39,751 bases of DNA from Streptomyces albicerus (GCF_008905045.1 NZ_VWMY01000028.1:101840-141590), one strand, 5' to 3'. Counted from the first letter of the stretch, positions 16,182 through 24,433 are shown. The notes: generated by a model from the sequence alone, not told the origin. Numbers and translations: made by a program.

Positions 16182-18752
16182 ATGAGCGTCCAGGAGCAGT
16201 CACCGGAGAAGCCCGGCGGGAAGCCCGCGGGTGCGTACCCACGCTCGCTCGCCGAGGACCTGCGGGCCCGCGACGACGCCTCCCTCGCCGCACTCCTGCG
16301 GGCCCGCCCGGACCTCATCACGCCCGTCCCGACCGACCTCACCCAGCTGGCCACCCGCGCCGGCACCCGCGCCTCGGTGATCCGCGCCCTGGAGCGCCTG
16401 GACCGGTTCGCCCTCCAGACGGCGGAGGCGCTGGCGGTCGCCCCGGAGCCGGCGCCGTACGGCACGCTCCTCGCCCTGCTGGCGGGGGACGAGGACGACC
16501 CGGCGGTCGTCGGAGCCTTCCCCCGCGCCCTGGCCACCCTGCGCGAGCAGGCGCTGGTGTGGGGCGCGGACGACCGGCTCCGCCCGGTCCGTACGGCCCG
16601 CGAGCTGCTCGCGGTCTCGCCCCAGCACCCGTCCCCGACGGGCCTGGGCCCGACCGCCGCGGAGGCCACGGCGGGCATGTCGCCCGGCCGTATCCAGGAG
16701 ATCCTCACGACGGCCGGGCTGCCCACGACGCACGACGCGGTCTCGGCGGTGGCGTCGCTGACCGAGCTGTTCACCGACCGCTCCCGGATGGCGGCCCTGC
16801 TCGGCACGGCCCCGCCCGACTCCCTGGAGGTCCTGTCGCGGCTGGTGTGGGGCCCGCCGTACGGCCAGGTGACGGCCGACCCGGCCCCGCGCCTGCGCTG
16901 GCTCCTGGACCGCGGGCTGCTGCTGCCGACGGCGCCCGGCACGGTCGTACTCCCCCGCGAGGTCGCCCTCCACCTGCGCGCGGGCCGCGCGCACAAGGAC
17001 ACACAGCCGCTGCCGCCGGCCGTCGAGCCCGCCGCCACGCACCGTCCACAGGTTGTGGACGCGACGGCGGCCGGCCAGGCGTACACCGCGCTCGCCACCA
17101 TCGAGGAGCTACTGAAGGACTGGGACGAGGGCGGCCCGTCCGTCCTGCGCGCGGGCGGCCTGAGCGTACGGGACCTGAAGCGGACGGCGGTGGCCCTGGA
17201 CCTGTCGGAGCCGGTCGCCGCCTTCTGGGTCGAACTCGCCTACGCGGCGGGCCTGCTGGCCTCGGACGGCGCGGCCGAGGAGCGGTACGCGGCGACCCCG
17301 GCCTACGACGAGTGGCTGGAGCTCCCGGCGGCCGAGCGCTGGACGCGACTGGCCACGGCCTGGCTGACGGCCACCCGCACGGCGGGCCTGGTCGGCGGCC
17401 GCGACGCCAAGGACCGCACCCTGTCGGCCCTGGGCCCGGGCCTCGACCGCTCGGCCGCGCCGGAGGTCCGCCACCGCGTCCTCTCACTCCTCGCCGCACT
17501 CCCCGAGGGCGCCTCCGCGTCCGCCGACTCCCTCGTCGCCCGCCTCCATTGGGAACGCGCCCTGCGCGGCACCATCTCCTCGGACGACCTGCGCGCCCGC
17601 CTCGCCCGGTGGACGCTGACCGAAGCCGAGTCCCTGGGGATCACGGGCCGGGGGGCGCTGTCGGCGCACGGGCGGGCGCTGCTGGGGGCGGAATCGCCCG
17701 GGCCCGCTCCGGAGCAGGCCGCCGGCCCGGGCGACAAGCTCCCCGTCCACCACAGGCAGCACCACCCCACGCCCACCCCCGAGCCCCGCTCCCCCGCCGA
17801 GCTGGCCTCCGCCGCCGCCCGGGCCGTCCGCCTCCTCGCGCCCCTCCTCCCCGAAGCCCTCGACCACGTCCTCCTCCAGGCGGACCTCACGGCGGTCGCC
17901 CCCGGCCCGCTGGAACGCCCTCTGGCGGCCATGCTGGACGTGCTCGCGGACGTGGAGTCGAAGGGCGGGGCGACGGTCTACCGCTTCACGCCGGGCTCCG
18001 TACGCCGCGCCCTGGACGCCGGCCGCTCCGCCTCGGACCTGCACGCGTTCCTGGCCGCGCACTCGCGTACGCCGGTGCCGCAGCCGCTCACCTACCTGAT
18101 CGACGACGTGGCGCGCAGACACGGCCACCTGCGGATCGGCGCGGCCTCGGCGTACGTCCGCTGCGACGACGACGCGCTTCTGAACGAGATCCTCGCCGAC
18201 AAGCGGTCGGCCGGCCTTCGCCTGCGCCGCCTCGCGCCCACGGTGCTGGCCGCCCAGGCCGACCCGGCCACGCTCCTCGACGGCCTGCGCGCGATGGGCC
18301 TCGCACCGGCCGCCGAGTCCGCCGAGGGCGACGTACTGATCACCCGCGCACACGCCCACCGCACGCCCCCGCGCACGGCGCCCGAGCCGGTCCCCGACGG
18401 CCCGCCGGCCCCCGACACCACCCTCCTGGGCGCCGCGATCCGCGCCATCCGCGCGGGCGACCTGGCCTCCACGACCCCGCGCAAGCCGTCCGCCGCCCCC
18501 TCCGAGAACGGCACCCTCCCCCGCACCACCTCCGCCGAGACCCTCGCCACCATGCAGGCCGCCGTCCTCACCGGCGAGACCCTCTGGATCGGCTACGTCA
18601 ACGCCGAGGGCTCCGCCAGCCAGCGCGTCATCGCCCCGATCCGCGTGGAGGGCGGCTACGTCACGGCGTACGACCACACCGCGGACGAGGTCCGCACGTA
18701 CCCCCTGCACCGGGTGACGGGCGTGGCCGAGCTGGCGGACGAGCAGGCCTGA
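16182..18752 (+). CDS. XPB/Ssl2 N-terminal-like protein (helicase-associated domain)
   Basis: 856 aa from ATG (MSVQEQSPEKPGG); a GTG three codons upstream is possible. There are no Walker motifs, so it is not itself a helicase. The N-terminal region (YPRSLAEDLRARDDASLAAL) and repeated winged-helix-like blocks are typical of the actinobacterial helicase-associated protein family. A stretch around residues 560-700 (DHVLLQADLTAVAPGPLERP onward) matches the XPB/Ssl2 helicase_C_3-type domain. The last ~65 residues look like a WYL module (IGYVNAEGSASQRVIAPIRV, then YPLHRVTGV). From memory, mycobacteria keep a relative of this gene beside their XPB; here XPB lies 2.2 kb downstream. A partner role in DNA repair or remodelling is inferred. 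Confidence 0.82.
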   Translation: MSVQEQSPEKPGGKPAGAYPRSLAEDLRARDDASLAALLRARPDLITPVPTDLTQLATRAGTRASVIRALERLDRFALQTAEALAVAPEPAPYGTLLALLAGDEDDPAVVGAFPRALATLREQALVWGADDRLRPVRTARELLAVSPQHPSPTGLGPTAAEATAGMSPGRIQEILTTAGLPTTHDAVSAVASLTELFTDRSRMAALLGTAPPDSLEVLSRLVWGPPYGQVTADPAPRLRWLLDRGLLLPTAPGTVVLPREVALHLRAGRAHKDTQPLPPAVEPAATHRPQVVDATAAGQAYTALATIEELLKDWDEGGPSVLRAGGLSVRDLKRTAVALDLSEPVAAFWVELAYAAGLLASDGAAEERYAATPAYDEWLELPAAERWTRLATAWLTATRTAGLVGGRDAKDRTLSALGPGLDRSAAPEVRHRVLSLLAALPEGASASADSLVARLHWERALRGTISSDDLRARLARWTLTEAESLGITGRGALSAHGRALLGAESPGPAPEQAAGPGDKLPVHHRQHHPTPTPEPRSPAELASAAARAVRLLAPLLPEALDHVLLQADLTAVAPGPLERPLAAMLDVLADVESKGGATVYRFTPGSVRRALDAGRSASDLHAFLAAHSRTPVPQPLTYLIDDVARRHGHLRIGAASAYVRCDDDALLNEILADKRSAGLRLRRLAPTVLAAQADPATLLDGLRAMGLAPAAESAEGDVLITRAHAHRTPPRTAPEPVPDGPPAPDTTLLGAAIRAIRAGDLASTTPRKPSAAPSENGTLPRTTSAETLATMQAAVLTGETLWIGYVNAEGSASQRVIAPIRVEGGYVTAYDHTADEVRTYPLHRVTGVAELADEQA

Positions 18753-18958
18753 ACCCCGCTCCCACCTCACTCATCCGGGTGTACGCGGCCGTTCATGCGC
18801 GCCACGCCGGAGACTTCCCACCCATGAGGGACCTTGGGAGACCTCTCGCATCGCGGCGCGAGTCGCGGGGCAGCCACTGGGCGTCCTGATCAAGCTCGGG
18901 CGGGCGCACGGCCCCTACGGCTGCCGCGGTCGCGCGAGTGCAACAGAGAGGTAGTCCC

Positions 18959-19075
18959 ATGAACACTGCTCGCCGTGTCGCCACCGTCCTGATCAGCACC
19001 GCCGCGCTGCTCGGCGCACTCGCCGCGGAGGCCGCGGCGATCGGGATCGATCTCAGCGGCGGTCTGACCTTCTGA
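18959..19075 (+). CDS. Tiny predicted secreted peptide precursor
   Basis: 38 aa (MNTARRVATVLISTAALLGA to LSGGLTF). GAGAGG is 8 bases upstream of the ATG, ideal for translation. A classic signal peptide (basic RR, hydrophobic core, small residues EAAA) occupies about 27 residues, leaving only ~11 residues, IGIDLSGGLTF, if cleaved. No family recognised. It is followed by a strong hairpin, so it is probably its own transcript end. Third positions are GC-rich, as in a real gene. The function could be a secreted signal or surface peptide, or a non-functional small ORF. Confidence 0.6.
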   Translation: MNTARRVATVLISTAALLGALAAEAAAIGIDLSGGLTF

Positions 19076-19104
19076 TCCGCCCCCGCCCACCCGGCACACC
19101 CCGC

Positions 19105-19134
19105 GGGCCGGACTCGGCACCCCGAGTCCGGCCC
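19105..19134. terminator. Strong hairpin terminator
   Basis: Perfect 13-bp stem GGGCCGGACTCGG / CCGAGTCCGGCCC with a CACC loop. No T-run follows, as is usual in Streptomyces. It separates the two small secreted-protein genes. Confidence 0.8.
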
Positions 19135-19193
19135 GTCCCCTCCGGGGGTCCCCACCCCCTGCTCAGCAGCGTTCGAAAGGCTTCAGAAACCTC

Positions 19194-19436
19194 ATGCGTC
19201 CCAAGCTCCGGACCCGTACTCGCACCCACACTCGCACTCGTACGGCCGCCACCACCGCCACCACCGCGCTCTTCGCCTCGGCCGTGCTCATCGGCGTACT
19301 CGCTCCGCAGGCCGCCGCCGCTCAGCCCGCTCTCCCGCTGCCCCTCCCGGTCGCCGTCGCCGAACCACTCGTCACCGAGGCGGTCAACGTCGAGGGACCG
19401 CTGGCCAACAACGTCACTCTGCCCACGCTGAAGTAG
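19194..19436 (+). CDS. Small predicted secreted protein
   Basis: 80 aa. A Thr/Arg-rich N-terminus (RTRTRTHTRTRT) gives positive charge, followed by a hydrophobic stretch (TALFASAVLIGVLAPQAAAA) and a likely cleavage after the Ala run. The mature ~37 residues are Pro/Val-rich and end NVTLPTLK. An AAAGG lies about 12 bases before the ATG. No family recognised. The end overlaps the end of the convergent YqhA-IstB gene by 23 bases. A paired function with the 38-aa peptide gene 118 bases upstream is possible. Confidence 0.65.
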   Translation: MRPKLRTRTRTHTRTRTAATTATTALFASAVLIGVLAPQAAAAQPALPLPLPVAVAEPLVTEAVNVEGPLANNVTLPTLK

Positions 19437-20772
19437 CCCGGCGCATCCGGTAGCTGTCCCCGTCGAGGCGGACGATCTCCGCGTGGTGCGCGAAACGGTC
19501 GACCATCGCGGGGGCGGCGCCGCCGAAGATCTCGTCCCAGCGGCCGAGCGGGCGGTCGCTGGTCACGATCAGCGAGGCCCGCTCGTAGCGGTGCGCGACG
19601 AGCTGGAAGAACAGGTGGGCGGTGTCCGCGTCGAAGGGGGTGTAGCCGACCTCGTCGACGATCAGGAGGTGGTGTGCGTCGAGCGCGGTCAGCTCCTCGG
19701 CGAGCCGGCCCGCCGCCCGCGCCTCGGTCAGCCGCGCGGCCCACTCCGCGGCGGTCGCGAACAGCACCTGGTGCCCCGCCTGGCAGGCCCGCACGCCGAG
19801 GCCGACGGCGAGATGCGTCTTGCCGGTGCCGGGCGGGCCGACGAACACCACGTTCCGCCGGGCGGCGACGAAGTCCAGTTTGCCGAGCCGGGCCAGGGCG
19901 TCCCGGTCGAAGGCCCGGGGATGGTCCTCGTCGAACTCCTCCAGCAGCTTCCGGGAGGGGAAGCGGGCGGCACGGATCCGGGTCTCGGCGCCCGTTTCGT
20001 AGGAGGGCTCGTACGAGGGCTCGTAGGAGGGAGAGGTCACCGACGGATTCCGGTGCTCGTACGACTTCTCGTGCGAGTACGAGGCCGGGGCCGTGGCCTG
20101 GGCCGGGATCGAGACCGGAGTCGGCGTGGCCGCCGCGGGAATCGCGAACTCGGCCGGGGCGGTGGAAGCCGGAGGCTCCCCCTTGTGCGCACGGTCCCCG
20201 TGCTCGGCCATCGGCCCCGACATGTACGCCAGGATCGCCGCCGAGACGATGAAGGCCATGTGGATCACCGTCCCCCACAGCAGCGAGTGCTGCGAGGTGT
20301 GGTGCACGTCCACGAACATCTGGAGCAGATGGACGGAGGAGATGCCCACGATGGCGGTGGCGAGCTTCACCTTCAGCACGTTGGAATTGACGTGCGAGAG
20401 CCATTCCGGCTGGTCGCGGTGGCCCTGGAGGCCGATGCGCGAGACGAAGGTCTCATAACCCCCGACGATCACCATGATCAGCAGGTTGGCGATCATGACG
20501 ACGTCGACCAGCTTCAACACCGCGAGCATGACGTACGTCTCGTTCGCCTGCCCGGTCACGCACCGGAGGATTAAATTCCACAGCTCGTTGAAGAACTTGT
20601 AGACGTACACGCCCTGCGCGGCCACCAGCCCGAAGTACAGCGGGGCCTGGAGCCAGCGAGTGGCGAAGAGGGCGTACCCGAGCGTCGTGGACGGCGGGGA
20701 CGCGGCGGGCAGAGCAACGGGCAACGGGGCCAACGGGGGCGCGGGCGGCGGGGCATGGCTGTGACCGGACAA
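19414..20772 (-). CDS. YqhA (UPF0114) membrane domain fused to IstB-like AAA+ ATPase
   Basis: 452 aa from TTG 20772, which has GGGAGAG about 5 bases upstream; an upstream in-frame GTG at 20871 would add 33 residues but has a poor ribosome site. Residues ~30-190 match UPF0114/YqhA closely: FATRWLQAPLYFGL, LVDVVMIANLLIMVIVGGYE, KLATAIVGISSVHLLQMFVD, about four TM helices. A linker with three SYEP-type repeats follows. Residues ~256-452 are IstB-like: Walker A GPPGTGKTH near 312, Walker B LLIVDEVGY, sensor TSDRPLGRWDEIFGG, and DRFAHHAEIVRLDGDSYR at the end. IstB normally assists IS21 transposition; no IstA is present. A membrane-tethered ATPase seems likely, with unknown partner. Confidence 0.85.
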   Translation of the reverse strand: MSGHSHAPPPAPPLAPLPVALPAASPPSTTLGYALFATRWLQAPLYFGLVAAQGVYVYKFFNELWNLILRCVTGQANETYVMLAVLKLVDVVMIANLLIMVIVGGYETFVSRIGLQGHRDQPEWLSHVNSNVLKVKLATAIVGISSVHLLQMFVDVHHTSQHSLLWGTVIHMAFIVSAAILAYMSGPMAEHGDRAHKGEPPASTAPAEFAIPAAATPTPVSIPAQATAPASYSHEKSYEHRNPSVTSPSYEPSYEPSYETGAETRIRAARFPSRKLLEEFDEDHPRAFDRDALARLGKLDFVAARRNVVFVGPPGTGKTHLAVGLGVRACQAGHQVLFATAAEWAARLTEARAAGRLAEELTALDAHHLLIVDEVGYTPFDADTAHLFFQLVAHRYERASLIVTSDRPLGRWDEIFGGAAPAMVDRFAHHAEIVRLDGDSYRMRRATSAWAE

Positions 20773-21001
20773 CAGGGCTCTCCCTGGGCAGCGACCTGGG
20801 GCAGTGACTTCAGTGACCTGCGGGGATCGCCATTCTTCGGGGCCGCGGCGGAAAATCTGAATTCCCACCACTCATTGGAATGAATAGACATCCAGTAGGA
20901 CAGGACGGGGCGTCACCCACTTCACAGCGTGCCGCGCCGTTGATCAGGCACACTGGACGTTTGGCCGTGCACACCGCACAGCTGTGCAGAAGGGGACGCG
21001 C

Positions 21002-22645
21002 GTGAATGGTCCACTCATCGTCCAGTCCGACAAGACCCTGCTCCTGGAGGTCGACCACGAGCTGGCGGACGAGTGCCGCCGTGCCATCGCGCCCTTCGCG
21101 GAGCTGGAGCGTGCGCCGGAGCACATCCACACCTACCGGGTGACGCCGCTCGGGCTGTGGAACGCGCGCGCGGCCGGGCACGACGCCGAGCAGGTCGTGG
21201 ACGCGCTCGTGCAGTACAGCCGCTATCCGGTGCCGCACGCGCTGCTGGTCGACATCGCGGAGACGATGGACCGCTACGGACGGCTGACGCTGTCCAAGGA
21301 CCCGGCCCACGGGCTCGTCCTCACGACCACCGACCGGCCCGTGCTCGAGGAGATCCTGCGGTCGAAGCGGGTGATCCCGCTCATCGGCGCCCGGATCGAC
21401 CAGGACACGGTCGCCGTGCACCCCTCCGAGCGCGGCCAGATCAAGCAGACGCTGCTGAAGCTGGGCTGGCCGGCCGAGGACCTCGCCGGGTACGTGGACG
21501 GGGAGGCGCATCCCATCGAGCTGGCCGAGGACGGCTGGGCGCTGCGGCCGTACCAGAAGCAGGCGGTGGAGAACTTCTGGCACGGCGGGTCCGGAGTGGT
21601 CGTACTCCCCTGTGGAGCGGGGAAGACGCTGGTCGGCGCCGGGTCCATGGCCCAGGCGAAGGCGACGACCCTCATCCTCGTCACGAACACCGTCTCGGCC
21701 CGGCAGTGGAAGCACGAGCTGGTGAAGCGGACGTCGCTGACCGAGGAAGAGATCGGTGAGTACAGCGGTACGCGCAAGGAGATCCGCCCGGTCACCATCG
21801 CGACGTACCAGGTCCTGACGACGAAGCGGAAGGGCATCTACCCGCACCTGGAGCTGTTCGACTCGCGCGACTGGGGCCTGATCGTCTACGACGAGGTGCA
21901 CCTGCTGCCCGCACCGGTCTTCAAGTTCACCGCGGACCTCCAGGCCCGCCGCCGCCTGGGCCTGACGGCGACGCTGGTCCGGGAGGACGGCCGGGAGTCG
22001 GACGTCTTCTCGCTCATCGGCCCGAAGCGGTTCGACGCGCCGTGGAAGGAGATCGAGGCGCAGGGCTACATCGCGCCCGCCGACTGCGTCGAGGTGCGGG
22101 TGAACCTGACCGACGCCGAGCGGCTCGCCTACGCCACCGCCGAGCAGGAGGAGAAGTACCGCTACTGCGCGACGACGGAGACGAAGCGCAAGGTCACGGA
22201 GGCGATCGTCCGTCGTTTCGCGGGCCAGCAGATCCTCGTCATCGGCCAGTACATCGACCAACTCGACGAACTGGGCGAGCACTTGGACGCGCCCGTCATC
22301 AAGGGCGAGACGTCGAACGCGCAGCGCGAGAAGCTCTTCGAGGCGTTCCGGCAGGGCGAGATCAGCGTCCTCGTCGTCTCGAAGGTCGCGAACTTCTCGA
22401 TCGACCTGCCCGAGGCGACGGTCGCCATCCAGGTCTCCGGCACCTTCGGCTCCCGCCAGGAGGAGGCCCAGCGCCTCGGCCGGGTCCTGCGCCCCAAGGC
22501 CGACGGCCACCAGGCCCACTTCTACTCGGTCGTCGCCCGCGACACCCTCGACCAGGACTTCGCGGCGCACCGCCAGCGCTTCCTGGCGGAACAGGGGTAC
22601 GCGTACCGGATCGTGGACGCGGACGAGCTGCTGGCGGACAGCTGA
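21002..22645 (+). CDS. XPB-type SF2 DNA helicase
   Basis: 547 aa from GTG (VNGPLIVQSDKTLLLEVDHE), with AAGGGGA just upstream. An N-terminal damage-recognition-like region (1-180) is followed by HD1 with LRPYQKQAV (Q-like), Walker A LPCGAGKT near 200-207, DEVH box near 297-300, TAT motif, and the XPB-specific RED triad at 327-329. HD2 ends with RQEEAQRLGRVLRPK (motif VI). It is complete, and its length fits bacterial XPB (~550 aa). It should unwind or translocate on DNA in repair; in archaea XPB works with a Bax1 nuclease, which is not seen here. The helicase-associated protein at 16182 is the likely local partner. Confidence 0.94.
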   Translation: MNGPLIVQSDKTLLLEVDHELADECRRAIAPFAELERAPEHIHTYRVTPLGLWNARAAGHDAEQVVDALVQYSRYPVPHALLVDIAETMDRYGRLTLSKDPAHGLVLTTTDRPVLEEILRSKRVIPLIGARIDQDTVAVHPSERGQIKQTLLKLGWPAEDLAGYVDGEAHPIELAEDGWALRPYQKQAVENFWHGGSGVVVLPCGAGKTLVGAGSMAQAKATTLILVTNTVSARQWKHELVKRTSLTEEEIGEYSGTRKEIRPVTIATYQVLTTKRKGIYPHLELFDSRDWGLIVYDEVHLLPAPVFKFTADLQARRRLGLTATLVREDGRESDVFSLIGPKRFDAPWKEIEAQGYIAPADCVEVRVNLTDAERLAYATAEQEEKYRYCATTETKRKVTEAIVRRFAGQQILVIGQYIDQLDELGEHLDAPVIKGETSNAQREKLFEAFRQGEISVLVVSKVANFSIDLPEATVAIQVSGTFGSRQEEAQRLGRVLRPKADGHQAHFYSVVARDTLDQDFAAHRQRFLAEQGYAYRIVDADELLADS

Positions 22646-22652
22646 GCCGGTC

Positions 22653-22728
22653 GCTCCGCGGGAAGGGCGGTACCGGGTGCTCCGCGGGAAGGGCGGTACC
22701 GGGTGCTCCGCGGGAGGGGCGGTACGGA
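22653..22728 (+). repeat. Tandem repeat, 26-base unit, three copies
   Basis: Unit GCTCCGCGGGAAGGGCGGTA plus CCGGGT, at 22653, 22679 and 22705; the third copy differs at two or three bases. It begins 8 bases after the XPB stop. Each unit contains a GGTACC palindrome (GGTACG in the last). Confidence 0.8.
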
Positions 22729-22744
22729 GACTGCGGGCCGTCCG

Positions 22745-22833
22745 TGGCTGGTCGCTCCCCCACTCTCGGCTTCGCTCGAGCGGGGGGACCCCCATCGCGG
22801 CGGAGCCGCATATGTCACAGCCCCGCGCCCCTA
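22745..22833. repeat. Dispersed repeat type B copy 4 (reversed) with a nested hairpin
   Basis: TGGCTGGTCGC and the reversed core CGCGGCGGAGCCGCA (22796-22810) are separated by 40 bases (22756-22795), where the other copies have only five. The insert can fold as TCCCCC...GGGGGA with an inner CTCG/CGAG pairing. It lies between convergent genes, where termination is expected. Confidence 0.65.
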
Positions 22834-23385
22834 AGGCTCCTGCGGCTCGGCGTCAGAGACTGGAGCGGCGTCAGAGGCCGGTGCTCGGGCACTCCGGCGG
22901 CGGGCGCGCAGCCGGAGGAAGCCACCGCCGCCGGCGATCAGTACGAGGGCAGTCCCGCCGACCAGCCACCACAGCCATGACCTACTGGGGCTCGTGTGCC
23001 CCGAGACCGTCATCAGGTCGACGTCCCCCGACCTTTCGGTCGAGGGGAAGTTCCGCGGCACAAGGATCTTGTCGCGCTCGCTGAGAAGGTTGTTGTTCGC
23101 GCGGAAGTCGGCCAGGTCGTCATAGGCCTGGCCCTCGTGGTCCACGATCTTCACGTGGCCGTTCGGCTGGCACACGAGGAACACCGTGATCCAGTCCAGC
23201 CGCTCGTCCTCCTCGTCCTTCTCGTACTCAACGAGGATCTTCTGGGCGTACACCTTGCCAGGGGATGCACAGTCGCTCTGGGCCGCGGGCGAACTGTGTG
23301 CCGTCATCAGCAAGGCGAGAAGAATCGCGATCGCCCCGCACAACGCGCGGGCCGTGTTGCGGATGGTCGTCCCCACACCGGACAC
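22831..23385 (-). CDS. Secreted, C-terminally membrane-anchored protein
   Basis: 184 aa from GTG (VSGVGTTIRNTARALCGAIA), with GGGGAG about 10 bases upstream. A signal peptide covers ~1-35, with cleavage after SPAA. The exported part (~36-135) is acidic and has two cysteines (SDCASPG and FLVCQPNG) that may pair. One TM helix (WLWWLVGGTALVLIAGGGGF) near 138-157 and a basic RLRARRRSAR stop-transfer tail place the C-terminus inside. No family recognised. Likely a surface-displayed protein of unknown role; convergent with XPB. Confidence 0.75.
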   Translation of the reverse strand: MSGVGTTIRNTARALCGAIAILLALLMTAHSSPAAQSDCASPGKVYAQKILVEYEKDEEDERLDWITVFLVCQPNGHVKIVDHEGQAYDDLADFRANNNLLSERDKILVPRNFPSTERSGDVDLMTVSGHTSPSRSWLWWLVGGTALVLIAGGGGFLRLRARRRSARAPASDAAPVSDAEPQEP

Positions 23386-23556
23386 GAACGGTCTCCCCTC
23401 ACCCCGCTCATCGAGAGGTCAGCGTTTCAGCACCCGCGCGGGACCGGTCCCAGGGTTCCGTCGTTCTCGCGATCGGCAAGGGCTGGGAGAGGACTAGGAG
23501 TTGGGGTCCATCGCGACCAGTACCGGCGCGAGGAGCAGCAGCGCGTACTCGCGTAC

Positions 23557-23899
23557 TCAGGAGGCGGGGGCTTCCGTACTCAACCTGCGCGGCCCCGCAG
23601 AAGCCGCCCCCGTGTGCGGGCCGGCCGCCCACGCCATCAGAGCCAGCCCCAACAGCGGATACGGCGACGCCAACACCTGCTGCCACCAAGGGAGTTGAAG
23701 ATGGGCGCCCGTCGGCCGGGTGAGGTCCCAGAGGATCAGACAGGCGAGCGCGAGGTTGACCTGGCCGAATCGGAATGCGCTGGACGACACACAGCGCGAG
23801 GAAGGCCGAGAGGGAGAGTGCGAGGAGAAGGAAGGGAACCGCGGAAGTCAGGGGAGTTGCCGGGGTCGCGGAGACCGCGAGGCGTGATCGGATGGTCAC
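23557..23899 (-). pseudogene. Small membrane protein gene with an apparent frameshift
   Basis: Two frames join naturally. From GTG 23899, residues MTIRSRLAVSATPATPLTSA and a TM (VPFLLLALSLSAFLALCV) read in one frame. From the TGTGTGTC run at about 23785-23793 the +1 frame continues as SSSAFRFGQVNLALACLILW with two more hydrophobic stretches, to a stop at 23557. Both halves have GC-rich third positions in the chosen frame. The original frame instead runs on to 23408 as a Pro/Gly/Arg-rich tail with no membrane character. Either a real slippage mutation, a sequencing error, or programmed +1 shifting. Function unknown. Confidence 0.55.
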
Positions 23900-23955
23900 G
23901 TTCCGGAAGGGTACGGGCGCGACCCTAGTGGATCAGCACCCGGGGAAAGGGGCGC

Positions 23956-24144
23956 CTACCGGCGGCGTACGCCCGCTTCTTCCTCGTACTCGCCGAGGAG
24001 CACCACACCGAAGGCGGCACTCGCGAACACCTTGACGGCACGCAGGGCGTCGCCGAGGCGGTGCCGGTGGCTGCCCTGGAGGGCGGTGGCCCCGGACGGC
24101 GGGCTCGGACGGACGGGGGCTGGAGTGAAGGTCGCTGCGCTCAT
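23956..24144 (-). CDS. Small conserved-looking hypothetical protein
   Basis: 62 aa (MSAATFTPAPVRPSPPSGAT to the end EEEAGVRRR). It has a short hydrophobic helix (VKVFASAAFGVVLLG) after a Pro-rich start, and an acidic-then-basic end. Chosen over the longer frame to 24360 because CACTAT lies exactly at -12 to -7 from ATG 24144, suggesting a leaderless transcript. No domain recognised. Divergent from helD across a 354-base region. Confidence 0.6.
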   Translation of the reverse strand: MSAATFTPAPVRPSPPSGATALQGSHRHRLGDALRAVKVFASAAFGVVLLGEYEEEAGVRRR

Positions 24145-24343
24145 GTATCCATAGTGGAATTCGAGCCCTCCGTTTTCATCGGTCTGCGGGCCGAACCCCG
24201 GTCGTCTCCGCGTACGACTCCGGGTTGACCCGTCCCCCTCAGGGAGGGGGACGGTGCCCCCTAGGGGACGGCAGTTGTCGTACGACACCGGGGGCACGGC
24301 GGCGGACGCGGCAACGGGCACGACAGGGACGGCACAAAAACGG

Positions 24344-24374
24344 TTGGCCCCGGCCACCACCGCTCGCCTAAAAT
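24344..24374 (+). promoter_or_regulatory. helD promoter candidate
   Basis: TAAAAT is close to an ideal -10 and stands out in this GC-rich DNA. The -35 TTGGCC is one base-pair class away from consensus, and the spacer is slightly long (19). The predicted start near 24381 gives a leader of about 118 bases. Confidence 0.5.
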
Positions 24375-24408
24375 CTCCGCTCTTGCCCGCCTCCCGTCGT
24401 GGAGCGCC

Positions 24409-24433
24409 GCCGACCGGACGGAAACCGGTCGGC
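24409..24433 (+). promoter_or_regulatory. Leader hairpin upstream of helD
   Basis: Stem GCCGACCGG / CCGGTCGGC, loop ACGGAAA, within the predicted 5' leader. It could attenuate transcription or bind a factor. No T-run follows. Confidence 0.4.

Noticed and set aside
19170..19185. GTTCGAAA resembling a tRNA T-loop
   Set aside because: No acceptor, D- or anticodon-arm pairing around it; it belongs to the leader of the small secreted gene.
20810..22795. A 661-codon minus-strand frame
   Set aside because: Antisense to the XPB gene; rich in Asp/Val/Leu as expected for a reversed GC-rich gene.
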